From NCBI GenBank assembly GCA_051024685.1, contig JAZHPA010000019.1, positions 1 to 51,074 of the forward strand: 51,074 bases of DNA, written 5' to 3'. Each line of letters opens with the position of its first letter. Position 1 is the first letter of the stretch. The DNA comes from UBA12545 sp051024685. GTDB lineage: Bacteria; Bacillota; DSM-521; Neomoorellales; Neomoorellaceae. The translations under genes were made by a program, and so were the position numbers. This document shows, one piece after another, positions 24,635 to 33,685 of the stretch. The notes beneath the pieces are model-generated. The model was not told the DNA's origin, searched no databases, and saw only the letters and a list, made by a program, of their open reading frames with translations.

Positions 24635-25942
24635 TTACCTGCCTCCCAGAGAAGTCCTTTTGCCTCCTGTGTTCCCGCAATTGGCTTCTACCGGGCTGTA
24701 GGTCATGCCCACCCGTCTGACCTCCATCTGGCTTTCCACCCTTACCTCCGCTCCTGCAAAGACTTCGTTCCAGTTGTCCTGCACTTGCCGCCATAATTTA
24801 GGTTCCTCGCGGTGGAGAACCTCACCGAACCCGAAAATATCCACTTTCAATTCCTTTTGCGCTTTATTCAAGGCGGCTTGTACTCTTCTATCCAGTTCCC
24901 GGCGCAGGGCATCTTCCAGAACATTTAATTGAGCCGGGTCCTTCAATGATTCCTGGCAGGTATGCTCGGTAAGATCGCCCTCGGCCCTGATCTTGACCAG
25001 AAAGCTAATTTTGTTGCCCGCCACCTGGGGCTTGACCTTGGTTTGAGAGCGATAGAAGCGGACGGCTATCTGTCCTTCAGGGTGAGTAGGGCAATTAAAG
25101 GTAATAACGCCCTCCCTCACTTCTCCCCGCAGCCACATGGTACCCAGAGTCTCCAAATGGTTGAGATATCCTACCAGCTTATCATCTCTAAAAACTCCCG
25201 CCCCATCGAAGCGTACGGCCGCCGGGCCAGCCTTTTGCTGCGTGCGCCCCTCTCCTCCACCTCCACTTCCCTCATTCCCACCGCCTTGCCGCTCGCCTCC
25301 GGCCTGGGTCTTGCTCCCGCTGTGTTCTTCGGGAGAAAGCAGAACTACCCGCGGCACTACTGGATTATCTCCCTTGGCCTGCCACATGGCAAATAGGTCC
25401 TTTAACTCTACTTTTAGAATCACATGGCTGTTCAAGATGCCGGTGATGATGCGCCCCGGGTTGAGCTCGATCCCGGGGGGCAGGTCCAACACGCGGCGTG
25501 CTTCGCCGTCGGTGATGATGACCACCGTATCCAGGCGCATCTGGCGGTCGCGGCTAAACCAATCCAGCCAGTTCAAGCCCCTGCGCGCCAGCTTATCCCC
25601 CAGGATGATCACCCGGTTGTGGGCCCAGAAAACGCGGCGGGGAATATGTTCCTCTAGGCGGCGAGTGGCTTCGGCAAAATTGTCGGCCACGGCAGTAACA
25701 ATTTCCCCCGGCACCCTGGTACCGCCCCCGCCCCCCGTTCCCATGGGCTGCCCGCCGCCGATTTCGCGGGGGTTGATGATAAAAGCGCTCAAGCGAACCT
25801 GGTTCTCTCCTTCCGCGTCCAGGGCGGCGGCCATTATGAGGGCCAGTTCTTCGATTTCCCGCCGGCTCCAGCACCCGGCCAACACCAAGCCTATGAGTGC
25901 CAGGGAAAGGAGGAGGAACAAGGGACGGAAGTATCTCCTCAT
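24635..25942 (-). CDS. Ger(x)C family spore germination lipoprotein
   Basis: This is the C-subunit of a GerA-type nutrient receptor in the spore inner membrane. A lipoprotein signal peptide ends in LVLAGC with Cys24 as the modified residue, followed by the conserved WSRREIEELALI block. The 435-residue length includes an insert rich in glycine and glutamate (about residues 215-245). The C-terminal domain has AALNKAQKELKVDIFGFGE, typical of Ger(x)C. The ATG start overlaps the permease stop by 4 nt. Confidence 0.92.
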   Translation of the reverse strand: MRRYFRPLFLLLSLALIGLVLAGCWSRREIEELALIMAAALDAEGENQVRLSAFIINPREIGGGQPMGTGGGGGTRVPGEIVTAVADNFAEATRRLEEHIPRRVFWAHNRVIILGDKLARRGLNWLDWFSRDRQMRLDTVVIITDGEARRVLDLPPGIELNPGRIITGILNSHVILKVELKDLFAMWQAKGDNPVVPRVVLLSPEEHSGSKTQAGGERQGGGNEGSGGGGEGRTQQKAGPAAVRFDGAGVFRDDKLVGYLNHLETLGTMWLRGEVREGVITFNCPTHPEGQIAVRFYRSQTKVKPQVAGNKISFLVKIRAEGDLTEHTCQESLKDPAQLNVLEDALRRELDRRVQAALNKAQKELKVDIFGFGEVLHREEPKLWRQVQDNWNEVFAGAEVRVESQMEVRRVGMTYSPVEANCGNTGGKRTSLGGR

Positions 25943-27045
25943 GGTCTTCCCCCCTCAACCTTCCTGACCAGCGCCGTAAAGACCAGGGCAAAAGGAATAA
26001 TTAATTGCCATAGCAAGGCCCAAATGGGCAAAACTTGCTCCAGGAAAAAAAACACGCGCGTAAGGTTATCAAAAAGCCCGATGGACAGGACGACCGTCAG
26101 GGCAGCCAAAGGTGCACAGAGAGGACGATATTCGGTTAAATTCGCAGCCGTGGCCAGGCCTAAGGCTGCAATGTAAAGATTTAACGTAACCTTAATGAAG
26201 ACGCCTCCCACCCAAATGGCCATAAAGAGCACTTCGATGCGTTCCAGGAAATTGCCGATACTTATCACCCGGGCGAGGGAGAAGGCCAGAAAGGTGAGGC
26301 GCCCTGCCTCGGAAGCGCCGAAGACCAGAAGGCCTCCTATCACCGTTAAAGTCAAGAATAAAAGGATGCCGGCCAGGCCGAGAACCAAGCTCCTCTTAAC
26401 CCCCTGGGGAGGACGGATAAAACCGCCGATAATGGCCAATACTATAATTTCCCCGGTGAATCCCCAGGTGATAATAGCGCCGCCCAAAATGGGTTTAACC
26501 CCCCCTTCGAAAAGGGGAAAAAGGTTGCGGAGGGACATCTTCGGTGTGACTAAAACCAGAACGATAATGAAAAAACTGACCATGAGGGGAAGGATAAACT
26601 GGGCGGACCGCGCAATCACCTCTATGCCGTTGCGGGCCGCGTAGATGGCCAAGGCGGCCAGGGTAACGGTGAAAACGATCAGGGGGGTTTCGGGCATGAC
26701 GGCGGTCACCAGAAACTCACCGAACTCCCGCAGAACAATGGCATTCAATTGCACAAAGGCCAGGACGTAAAGTAAGGTAAAGGCTTTGCCCAGGATTTTC
26801 CCCAGGATGGTCTCACTGGCCTGAAAAAGGGTTTTTCCCGGAAACCGACACAACAACCAACCAATCAGGACTGCTAGGGGCACGGTGAGCAGAGTGGCTA
26901 CTATGACGGCCATCCATGCATCTTGCTGGGCCCTCGAAACTAGAAGGGCCGGTAGAAAAAGGATGGCAGTGGGCAAGATACTAAACCACAGCAAAATCGC
27001 TCCCTGCCATGGATCGATAAAACCTTCTTCCCGGCTACCCGGCAC
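25939..27045 (-). CDS. Germination permease, GerB family (endospore APC-type)
   Basis: This is the B-subunit of the receptor, a 368-residue integral membrane protein with about 10 predicted helices, related to amino-acid permeases. Typical features are the N-terminal FIDPWQGAILLWFSILPTAI, a DAWMAVIVATLL segment, and the central IPVVAEFILPLM-like SAQFILPLMVSFF. It probably binds or transports the germinant. The start is GTG 27045, 2 nt after the GerA stop, with GGAGG about 9 nt upstream. Confidence 0.92.
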   Translation of the reverse strand: MPGSREEGFIDPWQGAILLWFSILPTAILFLPALLVSRAQQDAWMAVIVATLLTVPLAVLIGWLLCRFPGKTLFQASETILGKILGKAFTLLYVLAFVQLNAIVLREFGEFLVTAVMPETPLIVFTVTLAALAIYAARNGIEVIARSAQFILPLMVSFFIIVLVLVTPKMSLRNLFPLFEGGVKPILGGAIITWGFTGEIIVLAIIGGFIRPPQGVKRSLVLGLAGILLFLTLTVIGGLLVFGASEAGRLTFLAFSLARVISIGNFLERIEVLFMAIWVGGVFIKVTLNLYIAALGLATAANLTEYRPLCAPLAALTVVLSIGLFDNLTRVFFFLEQVLPIWALLWQLIIPFALVFTALVRKVEGGRP

Positions 27046-27047
27046 GA

Positions 27048-28694
27048 CTACCGTCCTCCCCCGGGCTCTTCCTTATCTGTGTCGGGAGGGGTCGGTTTCA
27101 ATCCCTCGGACTGCCGCCTAGGATCGCGGTAGCCAAGTTGCGTAGGCCTGGAATCTTGCGCCCAGCGCGGTGCGCGTATAAAAACATCTTTGTAGTCGCG
27201 CCCATGGTAGGGGGCCACCGGCGCCAGGTAGGGCACCCCAAAGGAGCGCAGGGTGGTGAGGTGCACTAGGACGGCCAGCAAACCCAGCATGATGCCATAA
27301 AAACCTAGTATCCCGGCCAGAACCAGCATAATAAAACGGAGCAGGCGGATGGTAATAGCCATGGAAAACTTAGGAAGGGCAAAGGAGCTGATGCCGGTCA
27401 GGGCTACCACAATGACCATGGCCGGGGAAAACAGACCAGCGCTCACTGCCGCTTCGCCGATCACCAGGGCGCCGACTATACTTACAGCCTGGCCCACCAT
27501 GCGCGGGAGGCGCACCCCCGCCTCGCGCAAAATTTCAAAGACCAGTTCCACTAACAGCGCCTCGACCACGGCGGGGAAGGGGATCCCCTCCCTCTGGGCG
27601 GCCAGGCGCACCACCAAATTGGTAGGCAGCATTTCCTGGTGAAAGGTGCTGACGGCCACATAGGCGCTGGGCAGCAAAAGGGCAATGTTTAAGATGACAA
27701 ACCGCAGTAGCCTCAAGAAACTGGCCAGCCAGTAACGCTCATAATAGTCCTCACTGGCCTGCAGGAACTGTACAAACAATGTAGGCACTAGGAGGGCAAA
27801 CGGGGTGTTATCGATGATAATGGCCATTCTGCCCTCCAGCAGGGCAGCCGCCACCTTGTCCGGGCGTTCTGTATGGTCAATCTGAGGAAAGGGGGAAAAA
27901 GGGTTGTCCTCGATGTACTCTTCAATATAGGCGCTTTCCAAAACCCCGTCTACATCGATGCGTTCCAGGCGCCGGCGTACTTCCTGTACCAGGGCCGGAT
28001 TAGTTAAAGTCTTAAGATATACTAGAGATACGTTAGTCTGGCTATAGCGACCAACTAAGAGGTTTTCCACCTTGAGGTCCGGCGTTTTTAAGCGCCGGCG
28101 TATAAGGGCTGTATTGGTCCTTAAATTTTCCACAAAACCTTCCCGTGGGCCCCGTACCACGCTTTCGGTCAGGGGTTCGCTGATACTGCGGTGTTCCCAG
28201 GCACGGGTGCTGGTGGCCAGGCCCTTATGGTAACCCTCAAATAAGAGAACCGCATCGCCGTTCAATACGTGGTTGACTATATCCGACATGCTCTTTACAA
28301 ATTCTACATCGGCCATGGGCACGATGATTTCCAAGAGGCGGTCCAGGGGTGCCGTTTTGTCCACCAGGGCCTGGCTTAAATCCGGTGGCACGTGCTGCAG
28401 GGTCCTTAAGAGGGTGTCTTCAATGAGGTTTTTGTCGGCCAGTCCGTCAATATAGACGATAGCTGCCCTGGCCTGGCCGCCAATTAAAAAATCCCTTTTT
28501 ACTATGTCGCTGCTTTGGTTGAATATCTCCTCTAGCTGCTGCAGGTTTAGCTTTAGCTCAGAAGTAAGCACATAATGATCAAGGGGGGGATAAGGGTATT
28601 TTTCCCCCTGCCCCCCGGGAGAACTGCTTCTGCCAGAGGTGCTCTTTAAGCGCCAAAGGGCCGCCCGCAAAGGTTTGCGAAAGGAGCGAGGCAC
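27048..28694 (-). CDS. Germination receptor subunit, GerA family
   Basis: This is the A-subunit of the nutrient receptor, 548 residues. The N-terminal soluble domain contains DIVKRDFLIGG and the YIDGLADKNLIEDTLL block. The membrane part begins about residue 300 with GRMAIIIDNTPFALLVPTLF and includes the family motif REGIPFPAVVEALLVELVFE followed by LREAGVRLPR. The C-terminal tail is proline-rich and charged. The start is GTG 28694 with a GGGGGG-rich site upstream. Expression in the forespore would be expected (sigma-G), but no clear promoter was identified. Confidence 0.93.
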   Translation of the reverse strand: MPRSFRKPLRAALWRLKSTSGRSSSPGGQGEKYPYPPLDHYVLTSELKLNLQQLEEIFNQSSDIVKRDFLIGGQARAAIVYIDGLADKNLIEDTLLRTLQHVPPDLSQALVDKTAPLDRLLEIIVPMADVEFVKSMSDIVNHVLNGDAVLLFEGYHKGLATSTRAWEHRSISEPLTESVVRGPREGFVENLRTNTALIRRRLKTPDLKVENLLVGRYSQTNVSLVYLKTLTNPALVQEVRRRLERIDVDGVLESAYIEEYIEDNPFSPFPQIDHTERPDKVAAALLEGRMAIIIDNTPFALLVPTLFVQFLQASEDYYERYWLASFLRLLRFVILNIALLLPSAYVAVSTFHQEMLPTNLVVRLAAQREGIPFPAVVEALLVELVFEILREAGVRLPRMVGQAVSIVGALVIGEAAVSAGLFSPAMVIVVALTGISSFALPKFSMAITIRLLRFIMLVLAGILGFYGIMLGLLAVLVHLTTLRSFGVPYLAPVAPYHGRDYKDVFIRAPRWAQDSRPTQLGYRDPRRQSEGLKPTPPDTDKEEPGGGR

Positions 28695-28751
28695 CGGCTT
28701 CCCCCCTTCTCCAGGTGGGTCTAGCTTCCTCTTGTTATGCTAAATCTGCTC

Positions 28752-30035
28752 TTATTTAGATTGGCCTGTAGGGGAAAGTTTATGCGCTCGCCAGCCAATA
28801 TCCCGGCGGTATTGCTTGCCAGGAAAGTCAATAAGTTCCGCAGCAGCATAAGCGCGATTTAAAGCCTCTGCCAGGGTCTCGCCGCGCGCCGCCACTCCCA
28901 GGACCCGCCCTCCGGCGGTGACCACGCGGCCTTTCTTCAAGGCGGTGCCGGCGTGGAACACCTCTACTCCGGGCGGGATCTTTTCCAGCCCGGTGATAAC
29001 TTCTCCTTGGGGATAATCGCCGGGGTAGCCGGGAGCCGCCAGGACCACGCAAGCTGCCGCTCCCGGGTACCACTCCAGTTCCACTTGATCCAGCCTTCCC
29101 TCCAAAGCCGCCAGCATAATACTGACCAGATCGCTTTTAAGGAGCATAAGCAAAGGCTGAGCTTCGGGATCGCCCAAGCGGCAGTTGAACTCCAGTACCC
29201 GGGGACCCTGGGAAGTAAGCATTAATCCGGCATACAGGACACCTCTATAGGGCCGCCCGGCTGCCGCCATGGCCTGCACGGCTGGCCGGAGGATGGTTTC
29301 CATCACTTGAGCCGCCATCCTCTCATCATAAAAGGGAACGGGCGCATAGGCCCCCATACCGCCGGTATTGGGCCCCTGGTCACCGTCCAGAGCGCGCTTA
29401 TGATCCTGGGAAGCCAGCAAGGGGAGGACATCTTCTCCAGCACAAAAGGCCATGGCGCTTACCTCTTCCCCTGTTAACTTTTCTTCCAGGATGATCCGTT
29501 GCCCGGCTGCACCAAAGCGGCCGCCCAGCATCTCCTCCACCGCCCGCAGGGCTTCCTCTTCATCTTCAGCTATTATCACGCCCTTGCCGGCGGCCAGGCC
29601 GTCGGCTTTGATTACCACGGGAACTCCTTGCTTTTCTATGTAACGGCGAGCGTCGGCCAGGTTATCCACTACCGCATAGCGGGCAGTAGGGATGCCGTTT
29701 TTAAGCATGAAGTCCTTGGCCCAGGCTTTGCTGCCCTCAAGGACTGCCGCCTCCCGCCGGGGGCCGAAAATTCTTAAGCCCGCGGCCTCAAAGGCATCCA
29801 CTATACCCGCCACCAGGGGCAGTTCTGGCCCTACTACGGTTAACTGGATGTCCGCCCGGCGGGCAAAATCCACCAGGCCTTCGATATCCTCAGGAGGTAT
29901 GGGGATACAGTAAGCCTGGGTGGCGATGCCGGCATTGCCGGGAGCACAGAAGATCTCGGTGACCACCGGGCTCTGGGCTATTTTCCATACCAGGGCATGT
30001 TCCCGCCCGCCGCCTCCTATCACCAGGACTTTCAT
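28752..30035 (-). CDS. purD: Phosphoribosylamine-glycine ligase PurD
   Basis: This ATP-grasp enzyme makes GAR, the second step of purine synthesis. It starts MKVLVIGGGGREHALVWK. Motifs: FGPRREAAVLEGSKAWAKDF, VIKADGLAAGKGVI, SQDHKRALDGDQGPNTGGMG, and VLEFNCRLGDPEAQ. The 427-residue length from ATG 30035 is standard; the frame is open for another 43 codons upstream, but these are not family sequence, and AAGGA precedes this ATG. It is the last gene of the purine operon. Confidence 0.97.
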   Translation of the reverse strand: MKVLVIGGGGREHALVWKIAQSPVVTEIFCAPGNAGIATQAYCIPIPPEDIEGLVDFARRADIQLTVVGPELPLVAGIVDAFEAAGLRIFGPRREAAVLEGSKAWAKDFMLKNGIPTARYAVVDNLADARRYIEKQGVPVVIKADGLAAGKGVIIAEDEEEALRAVEEMLGGRFGAAGQRIILEEKLTGEEVSAMAFCAGEDVLPLLASQDHKRALDGDQGPNTGGMGAYAPVPFYDERMAAQVMETILRPAVQAMAAAGRPYRGVLYAGLMLTSQGPRVLEFNCRLGDPEAQPLLMLLKSDLVSIMLAALEGRLDQVELEWYPGAAACVVLAAPGYPGDYPQGEVITGLEKIPPGVEVFHAGTALKKGRVVTAGGRVLGVAARGETLAEALNRAYAAAELIDFPGKQYRRDIGWRAHKLSPTGQSK

Positions 30036-30087
30036 GGTTGCACCGTCCTTTCTTGATAATGTACTGAAAACGGGGGATACCCAGGTC

Positions 30088-31632
30088 TCAGTGCCGGAAA
30101 TGGCGTATGCCCGTAAAGACCATAGCCAGGCCGTACTTATCGGCGCAGGCGATGGATTCCTCATCCCTGACGGACCCGCCGGGCTGGATAATGGCCGTGA
30201 TCCCTGCCTTAGCGGCGGCTTCTACTGTATCAGCAAAGGGGAAGAAGGCGTCCGAGGCCAGTACCGCGCCCCGGGCTTTTTCTCCTGCCTGCTCCAGGGC
30301 GAGGCGGGCGGCGCCCACCCTATTCATCTGGCCGGCACCTACCCCCAAGGTTACGCCCTTCCTGGCTACTACAATGGCGTTGGATTTAACATGTTTTACC
30401 ACCTTCCAGGCAAAAAGCAAGTCTTGCAGTTCCTCCGGCGTGGGCCGGCGCTGAGTTACCACTTTTAAATCTTGCTCTTTTAGTTCATAAAGATCAGGCT
30501 GCTGGATTAAAAAGCCCCCGCTCACCGGCCGCACTTGACAGACCGTTCCCGCAGCTCGCCCTTCGCCGGCAGCCAGCAGGCGCATATTGGGCTTGCTCTT
30601 TAGTATCCCCAGGGCTTCGGGGGTAAAAAGGGGGGCTATCACGGCTTCCAGAAAGGTTTTTACCAGTTCCTCCGCCATCTCCTTGTCCACCGGGCGATTA
30701 CAACCCACAATGCCGCCAAAGGCCGAAACGGGGTCCGCTTCGTAAGCCCTCCGGTAGGCCTCGGCGGCGGTTTCCCCCTTGGCAGTTCCGCAAGGGTTGG
30801 TGTGTTTAATGATGGTCACCACCGGCTCCTCAAACTCCCGCACCAGGCTCCAGGCAGCATCCAGGTCCATAATATTGTTATAGGAAAGCTCTTTTCCCTG
30901 GAGTTGGCGGCTGCCGGCCAGGCTGCCGGCCGGCACTTGGGGCAGGCGGTAAAAGGCAGCTCCCTGGTGGGGGTTTTCGCCGTAGCGCAGGTCCTGGAGC
31001 TTGAGCCCTACCAGGAAAAAGCTGGGCGGAAAGCTTTCCCGGCCATAAACTTCCCTCTGCCAGTACAGGGCGATGGCCGCGTCATAGGCTGCCGTATGGG
31101 CAAAGGCCTCGGCTGCCAGTTTACGGCGGGTCGCCAGGTCCACTTCCCCGCGCTCGCGCAAGCAGGTCAGGACTTCTTCATAACGCGCGGGATTGACGAT
31201 TACCGTTACGTATTCATGATTCTTAGCAGCCGCCCGCACCATGGCTGGCCCGCCTATATCGATGTTTTCGATGGCCTCCTCAACGGTACTCCCTGGCCGG
31301 GCGATGGTCTCCTGAAAGGGATAGAGGTTTACCGCCACCAGGTCGATGGGCTTAATGCCCAGCTCATCCAGCTGGGCTAAGTGCTCCGGCGTCCGGCGGG
31401 CCAGTATTCCCCCATGTAGCAGGGGATGCAGGGTCTTAACCCTCCCGTCCAGTATGGCGGGGAAACCGGTTACTGCCTGTACAGGCGTGACCGGCAACCC
31501 GGCCTCTTGCAACGCCCTGGCTGTGCCGCCGGTGGAAAGGATCTCCCACCCGAGCTCCACCAGTCCCCGGGCAAAGCTGATCAAACCCGTCTTATCCCAA
31601 ACGCTGAGTAAGGCTCTGCGCGCCACGTCCAT
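30088..31632 (-). CDS. purH: Bifunctional AICAR transformylase / IMP cyclohydrolase PurH
   Basis: It performs the last two steps to IMP. The N-terminal cyclohydrolase domain has SVWDKTGLISFARGL, STGGTARALQEAG and RVKTLHPLLHGGILAR. The C-terminal transformylase domain has LRYGENPHQGAAFY, KHTNPCGTA, and SDAFFPFADTVEAAAKAG followed by IIQPGGSVRDEE. The 514-residue length is standard. It lies between purN and purD, with short gaps of 26 and 52 bp. Confidence 0.97.
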   Translation of the reverse strand: MDVARRALLSVWDKTGLISFARGLVELGWEILSTGGTARALQEAGLPVTPVQAVTGFPAILDGRVKTLHPLLHGGILARRTPEHLAQLDELGIKPIDLVAVNLYPFQETIARPGSTVEEAIENIDIGGPAMVRAAAKNHEYVTVIVNPARYEEVLTCLRERGEVDLATRRKLAAEAFAHTAAYDAAIALYWQREVYGRESFPPSFFLVGLKLQDLRYGENPHQGAAFYRLPQVPAGSLAGSRQLQGKELSYNNIMDLDAAWSLVREFEEPVVTIIKHTNPCGTAKGETAAEAYRRAYEADPVSAFGGIVGCNRPVDKEMAEELVKTFLEAVIAPLFTPEALGILKSKPNMRLLAAGEGRAAGTVCQVRPVSGGFLIQQPDLYELKEQDLKVVTQRRPTPEELQDLLFAWKVVKHVKSNAIVVARKGVTLGVGAGQMNRVGAARLALEQAGEKARGAVLASDAFFPFADTVEAAAKAGITAIIQPGGSVRDEESIACADKYGLAMVFTGIRHFRH

Positions 31633-31658
31633 TTCCTCCTTTACGGTATTCTCTAAGT

Positions 31659-32267
31659 CTATTTTTCCAAATATACCCGGCGGCCCTGTACCCTAACCCG
31701 GCCTTGAGCTATCCAGCGGATAACCTCCGGTAAAAGGCGGTGCTCTTGGGCCAGTATGCGCCGGGCCAGGGTTTCCGGCGTGTCGTCATCTTCTACTGCC
31801 ACGGCTGCCTGGGCGATAATAGGTCCGGTGTCCACTCCGGCATCCACAAAATGCACCGTACAGCCGGTAATCTTTACACCGTATTCCCAGGCTTGCCGCT
31901 GGGCATCCAGGCCGGGAAAGGCCGGCAAGAGGGCGGGGTGGATGTTGATCACCCGCAGGGGAAACTGTTCCAGGAAGGCCGGACTCAAGATGCGCATGAA
32001 ACCCGCCAGCACCACCAGCTCCACCCCTGCTTCTTTAAGTTTCCCTGCCAGAACCAGGTCGTAGGTCATCCGGTCAGGATAAGCCCGGGGATCCAGGAAC
32101 TCCGCAGGGATGCCGTGCTCGGCCGCGATTTGGAGGGCGCGAGCCTCCCTTTTATTGCTTATGACCAGCTTGATCTGAACCGGCAGCTCGCCCGTTTTCC
32201 AAGCCCGGATGATGGCTTCCAGGTTGCTGCCCCGGCCAGAGACCAGTACCCCTATAGGTAAGGACAT
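31659..32267 (-). CDS. purN: GAR transformylase PurN (10-formyl-THF dependent)
   Basis: It formylates glycinamide ribonucleotide. Motifs: IGVLVSGRGSNLEAII, LAGFMRILSPAFLEQF, NIHPALLPAFPGLDAQRQAW (the catalytic Asn/His region), and the closing TGCTVHFVDAGVDTGPIIAQ with its essential Asp. I chose ATG 32267 (202 aa, the usual length) over an ATG 14 codons upstream, since GGGGAGGG lies just before it. A 195-bp gap to purM, unusually long for this operon, contains a partial repeat element. Confidence 0.96.
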   Translation of the reverse strand: MSLPIGVLVSGRGSNLEAIIRAWKTGELPVQIKLVISNKREARALQIAAEHGIPAEFLDPRAYPDRMTYDLVLAGKLKEAGVELVVLAGFMRILSPAFLEQFPLRVINIHPALLPAFPGLDAQRQAWEYGVKITGCTVHFVDAGVDTGPIIAQAAVAVEDDDTPETLARRILAQEHRLLPEVIRWIAQGRVRVQGRRVYLEK

Positions 32268-32361
32268 ACCCTCCCCTCCCCTCATCTTTTTATTATTTTC
32301 ACTTTGCAATGGTCGGCTTTCTTTGGCCCCTCCCTGGTCCTCGCGAGGGGCCCCAACTTTA

Positions 32362-32467
32362 CCGGGTTATCCCCAGTTTTGCACCCAGGCCTACTTGCTC
32401 CCGAAACCCTCGCGGGCAGGCAGGACTTGCGATCGCCCGAAAACTTGGGGTGGGGTTCCGACCCCAA
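32362..32467 (-). repeat. Half of a MITE-like element downstream of purM (copy 5, one end)
   Basis: This inverted partial copy starts GGTTATCCCCAGTTTT and continues through CCCAGGCCTACTTG and ACCCTCGCGGGCAGG to about 32467, matching the first 110 or so bases of copy 2. It stops at the purM stop codon (32468-32470). The rest of the element is not here, but a matching other half lies at 33571-33655, on the far side of purM. No target duplication was found. Confidence 0.75.
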
Positions 32468-33520
32468 CTACCCCTCCTCCAGCGGCGGGTCGAACTCCAC
32501 CTGCCCCTCTCCCTCGACTACTTCACCCACCAGGTAAGCCTGTTCTCCGGCTGCCTGCAGGCGGGCTAAAACGGCCGAAGCGTGGGCTTTTTCTACAACT
32601 GCCAGCATTCCCAGGCCCATATTGAAGGTGCGGTACATCTCCGGCCCTGAAATACTCCCAGCCTCCTGGATTAAACCGAAGATAGGGGGGACCGGCCACT
32701 TCTCCCGGTAGAGGCGCAAGGCCGTTCCCCGGGGCAACATGCGGGGCGGGTTTTCGATTAGGCCGCCGCCGGTGATGTGGGCCAGGCCCTTGATCAGCCC
32801 TTCTCGGATTAACGGCAACAGGGCTGATACGTAAATACGGGTGGGTTTCAGCATTTCTTCCCCCAGGGTGCACCCTAGCAGAGGTAGTTCCTCGGTGAGG
32901 GACAGGCCGGCCTCCTCCAGGAGCACTCGACGGGCCAGGGAAAAGCCGTTGGAATGGAGTCCGTTGGAAGCCAGCCCGAAGACAGCTTGGCCGGGCCGGA
33001 TTTGCTTGCCATCCAGAAGATCTTTTTTATCTACTACACCTACGGCAAAGCCGGCCAGGTCGTATTCTTCCGGGGAATAAAAGCCGGGCATTTCCGCCGT
33101 TTCCCCGCCCAGCAGAGCGCAACCAGCCAGGCGGCAGCCCGCTGCCACGCCCCCCACAATAGCGGCTACCTTTTCCGGGTTAAGCTTGCCCACCGCGAGG
33201 TAATCCAGGAAAAAAAGTGGTTCTGCCCCATGAACCAGGATATCATTTACGCACATGGCCACCACGTCCTGGCCAATGGTATCATGGCGATCCAGCAGGA
33301 AAGCGATTTTTAACTTGGTGCCCACTCCATCGGCGCCGGCTACCAGCACCGGTTCCTGGTAGCGGCCGTTAAGGGCAAAAAAGCCTCCGAAACCCCCGAT
33401 ATCGCTCAAAACCCCCGGCCGCCAGGTGCTCCGGACATGCTCCCGCATCAATTCCACCGCCCGGTTGCCAGCGCTAATATCCACTCCGGCAGCCGCATAA
33501 GTCCAGTTCCGCCCGCCCAC
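32468..33520 (-). CDS. purM: AIR synthetase PurM
   Basis: It cyclises FGAM to AIR. Motifs: YAAAGVDISAGN, VAGADGVGTKLKIAF, the substrate/ATP site MCVNDILVHGAEPLFFLDYLA, GGETAEMPG, and ASNGLHSNGFSLARR. The 350-residue length is normal. The start is GTG 33520 with GAGGAGG upstream. It keeps the conserved purF-M-N order, yet it is bounded on both sides by half-copies of the repeat family, and its stop codon abuts the repeat boundary. Confidence 0.97.
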   Translation of the reverse strand: MGGRNWTYAAAGVDISAGNRAVELMREHVRSTWRPGVLSDIGGFGGFFALNGRYQEPVLVAGADGVGTKLKIAFLLDRHDTIGQDVVAMCVNDILVHGAEPLFFLDYLAVGKLNPEKVAAIVGGVAAGCRLAGCALLGGETAEMPGFYSPEEYDLAGFAVGVVDKKDLLDGKQIRPGQAVFGLASNGLHSNGFSLARRVLLEEAGLSLTEELPLLGCTLGEEMLKPTRIYVSALLPLIREGLIKGLAHITGGGLIENPPRMLPRGTALRLYREKWPVPPIFGLIQEAGSISGPEMYRTFNMGLGMLAVVEKAHASAVLARLQAAGEQAYLVGEVVEGEGQVEFDPPLEEG

Positions 33521-33570
33521 TGTCTCCGCCTCCTCACCTAAATCCGTTTTTCTCTGGCCTAAAACCGCGG

Positions 33571-33655
33571 CCCAACAAGTTTGGCTACCGCTCGGAGAAA
33601 GGTCCTCGCTTGCAAGCCTAAGCAGGCCTCTCTTAGCAAACTGGTGATCACTCAG
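33571..33655 (-). repeat. Other half of a MITE-like element upstream of purM (copy 5, other end)
   Basis: CCCAACAAGTTTGGCTACCG, then CTCGCTTGCAAGCCTAAGCA, GGCCTCT and a degenerate end CTGGTGATCACTCAG match the last 85 or so bases of the inverted element, by comparison with the reverse complement of copy 4. Orientation is the same as the half at 32362-32467. It is more diverged than copies 2-4, so it is older. Confidence 0.7.
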
Positions 33656-33685
33656 CCGCCTCCTGCTTTCGCCCTGGGGAAATGT

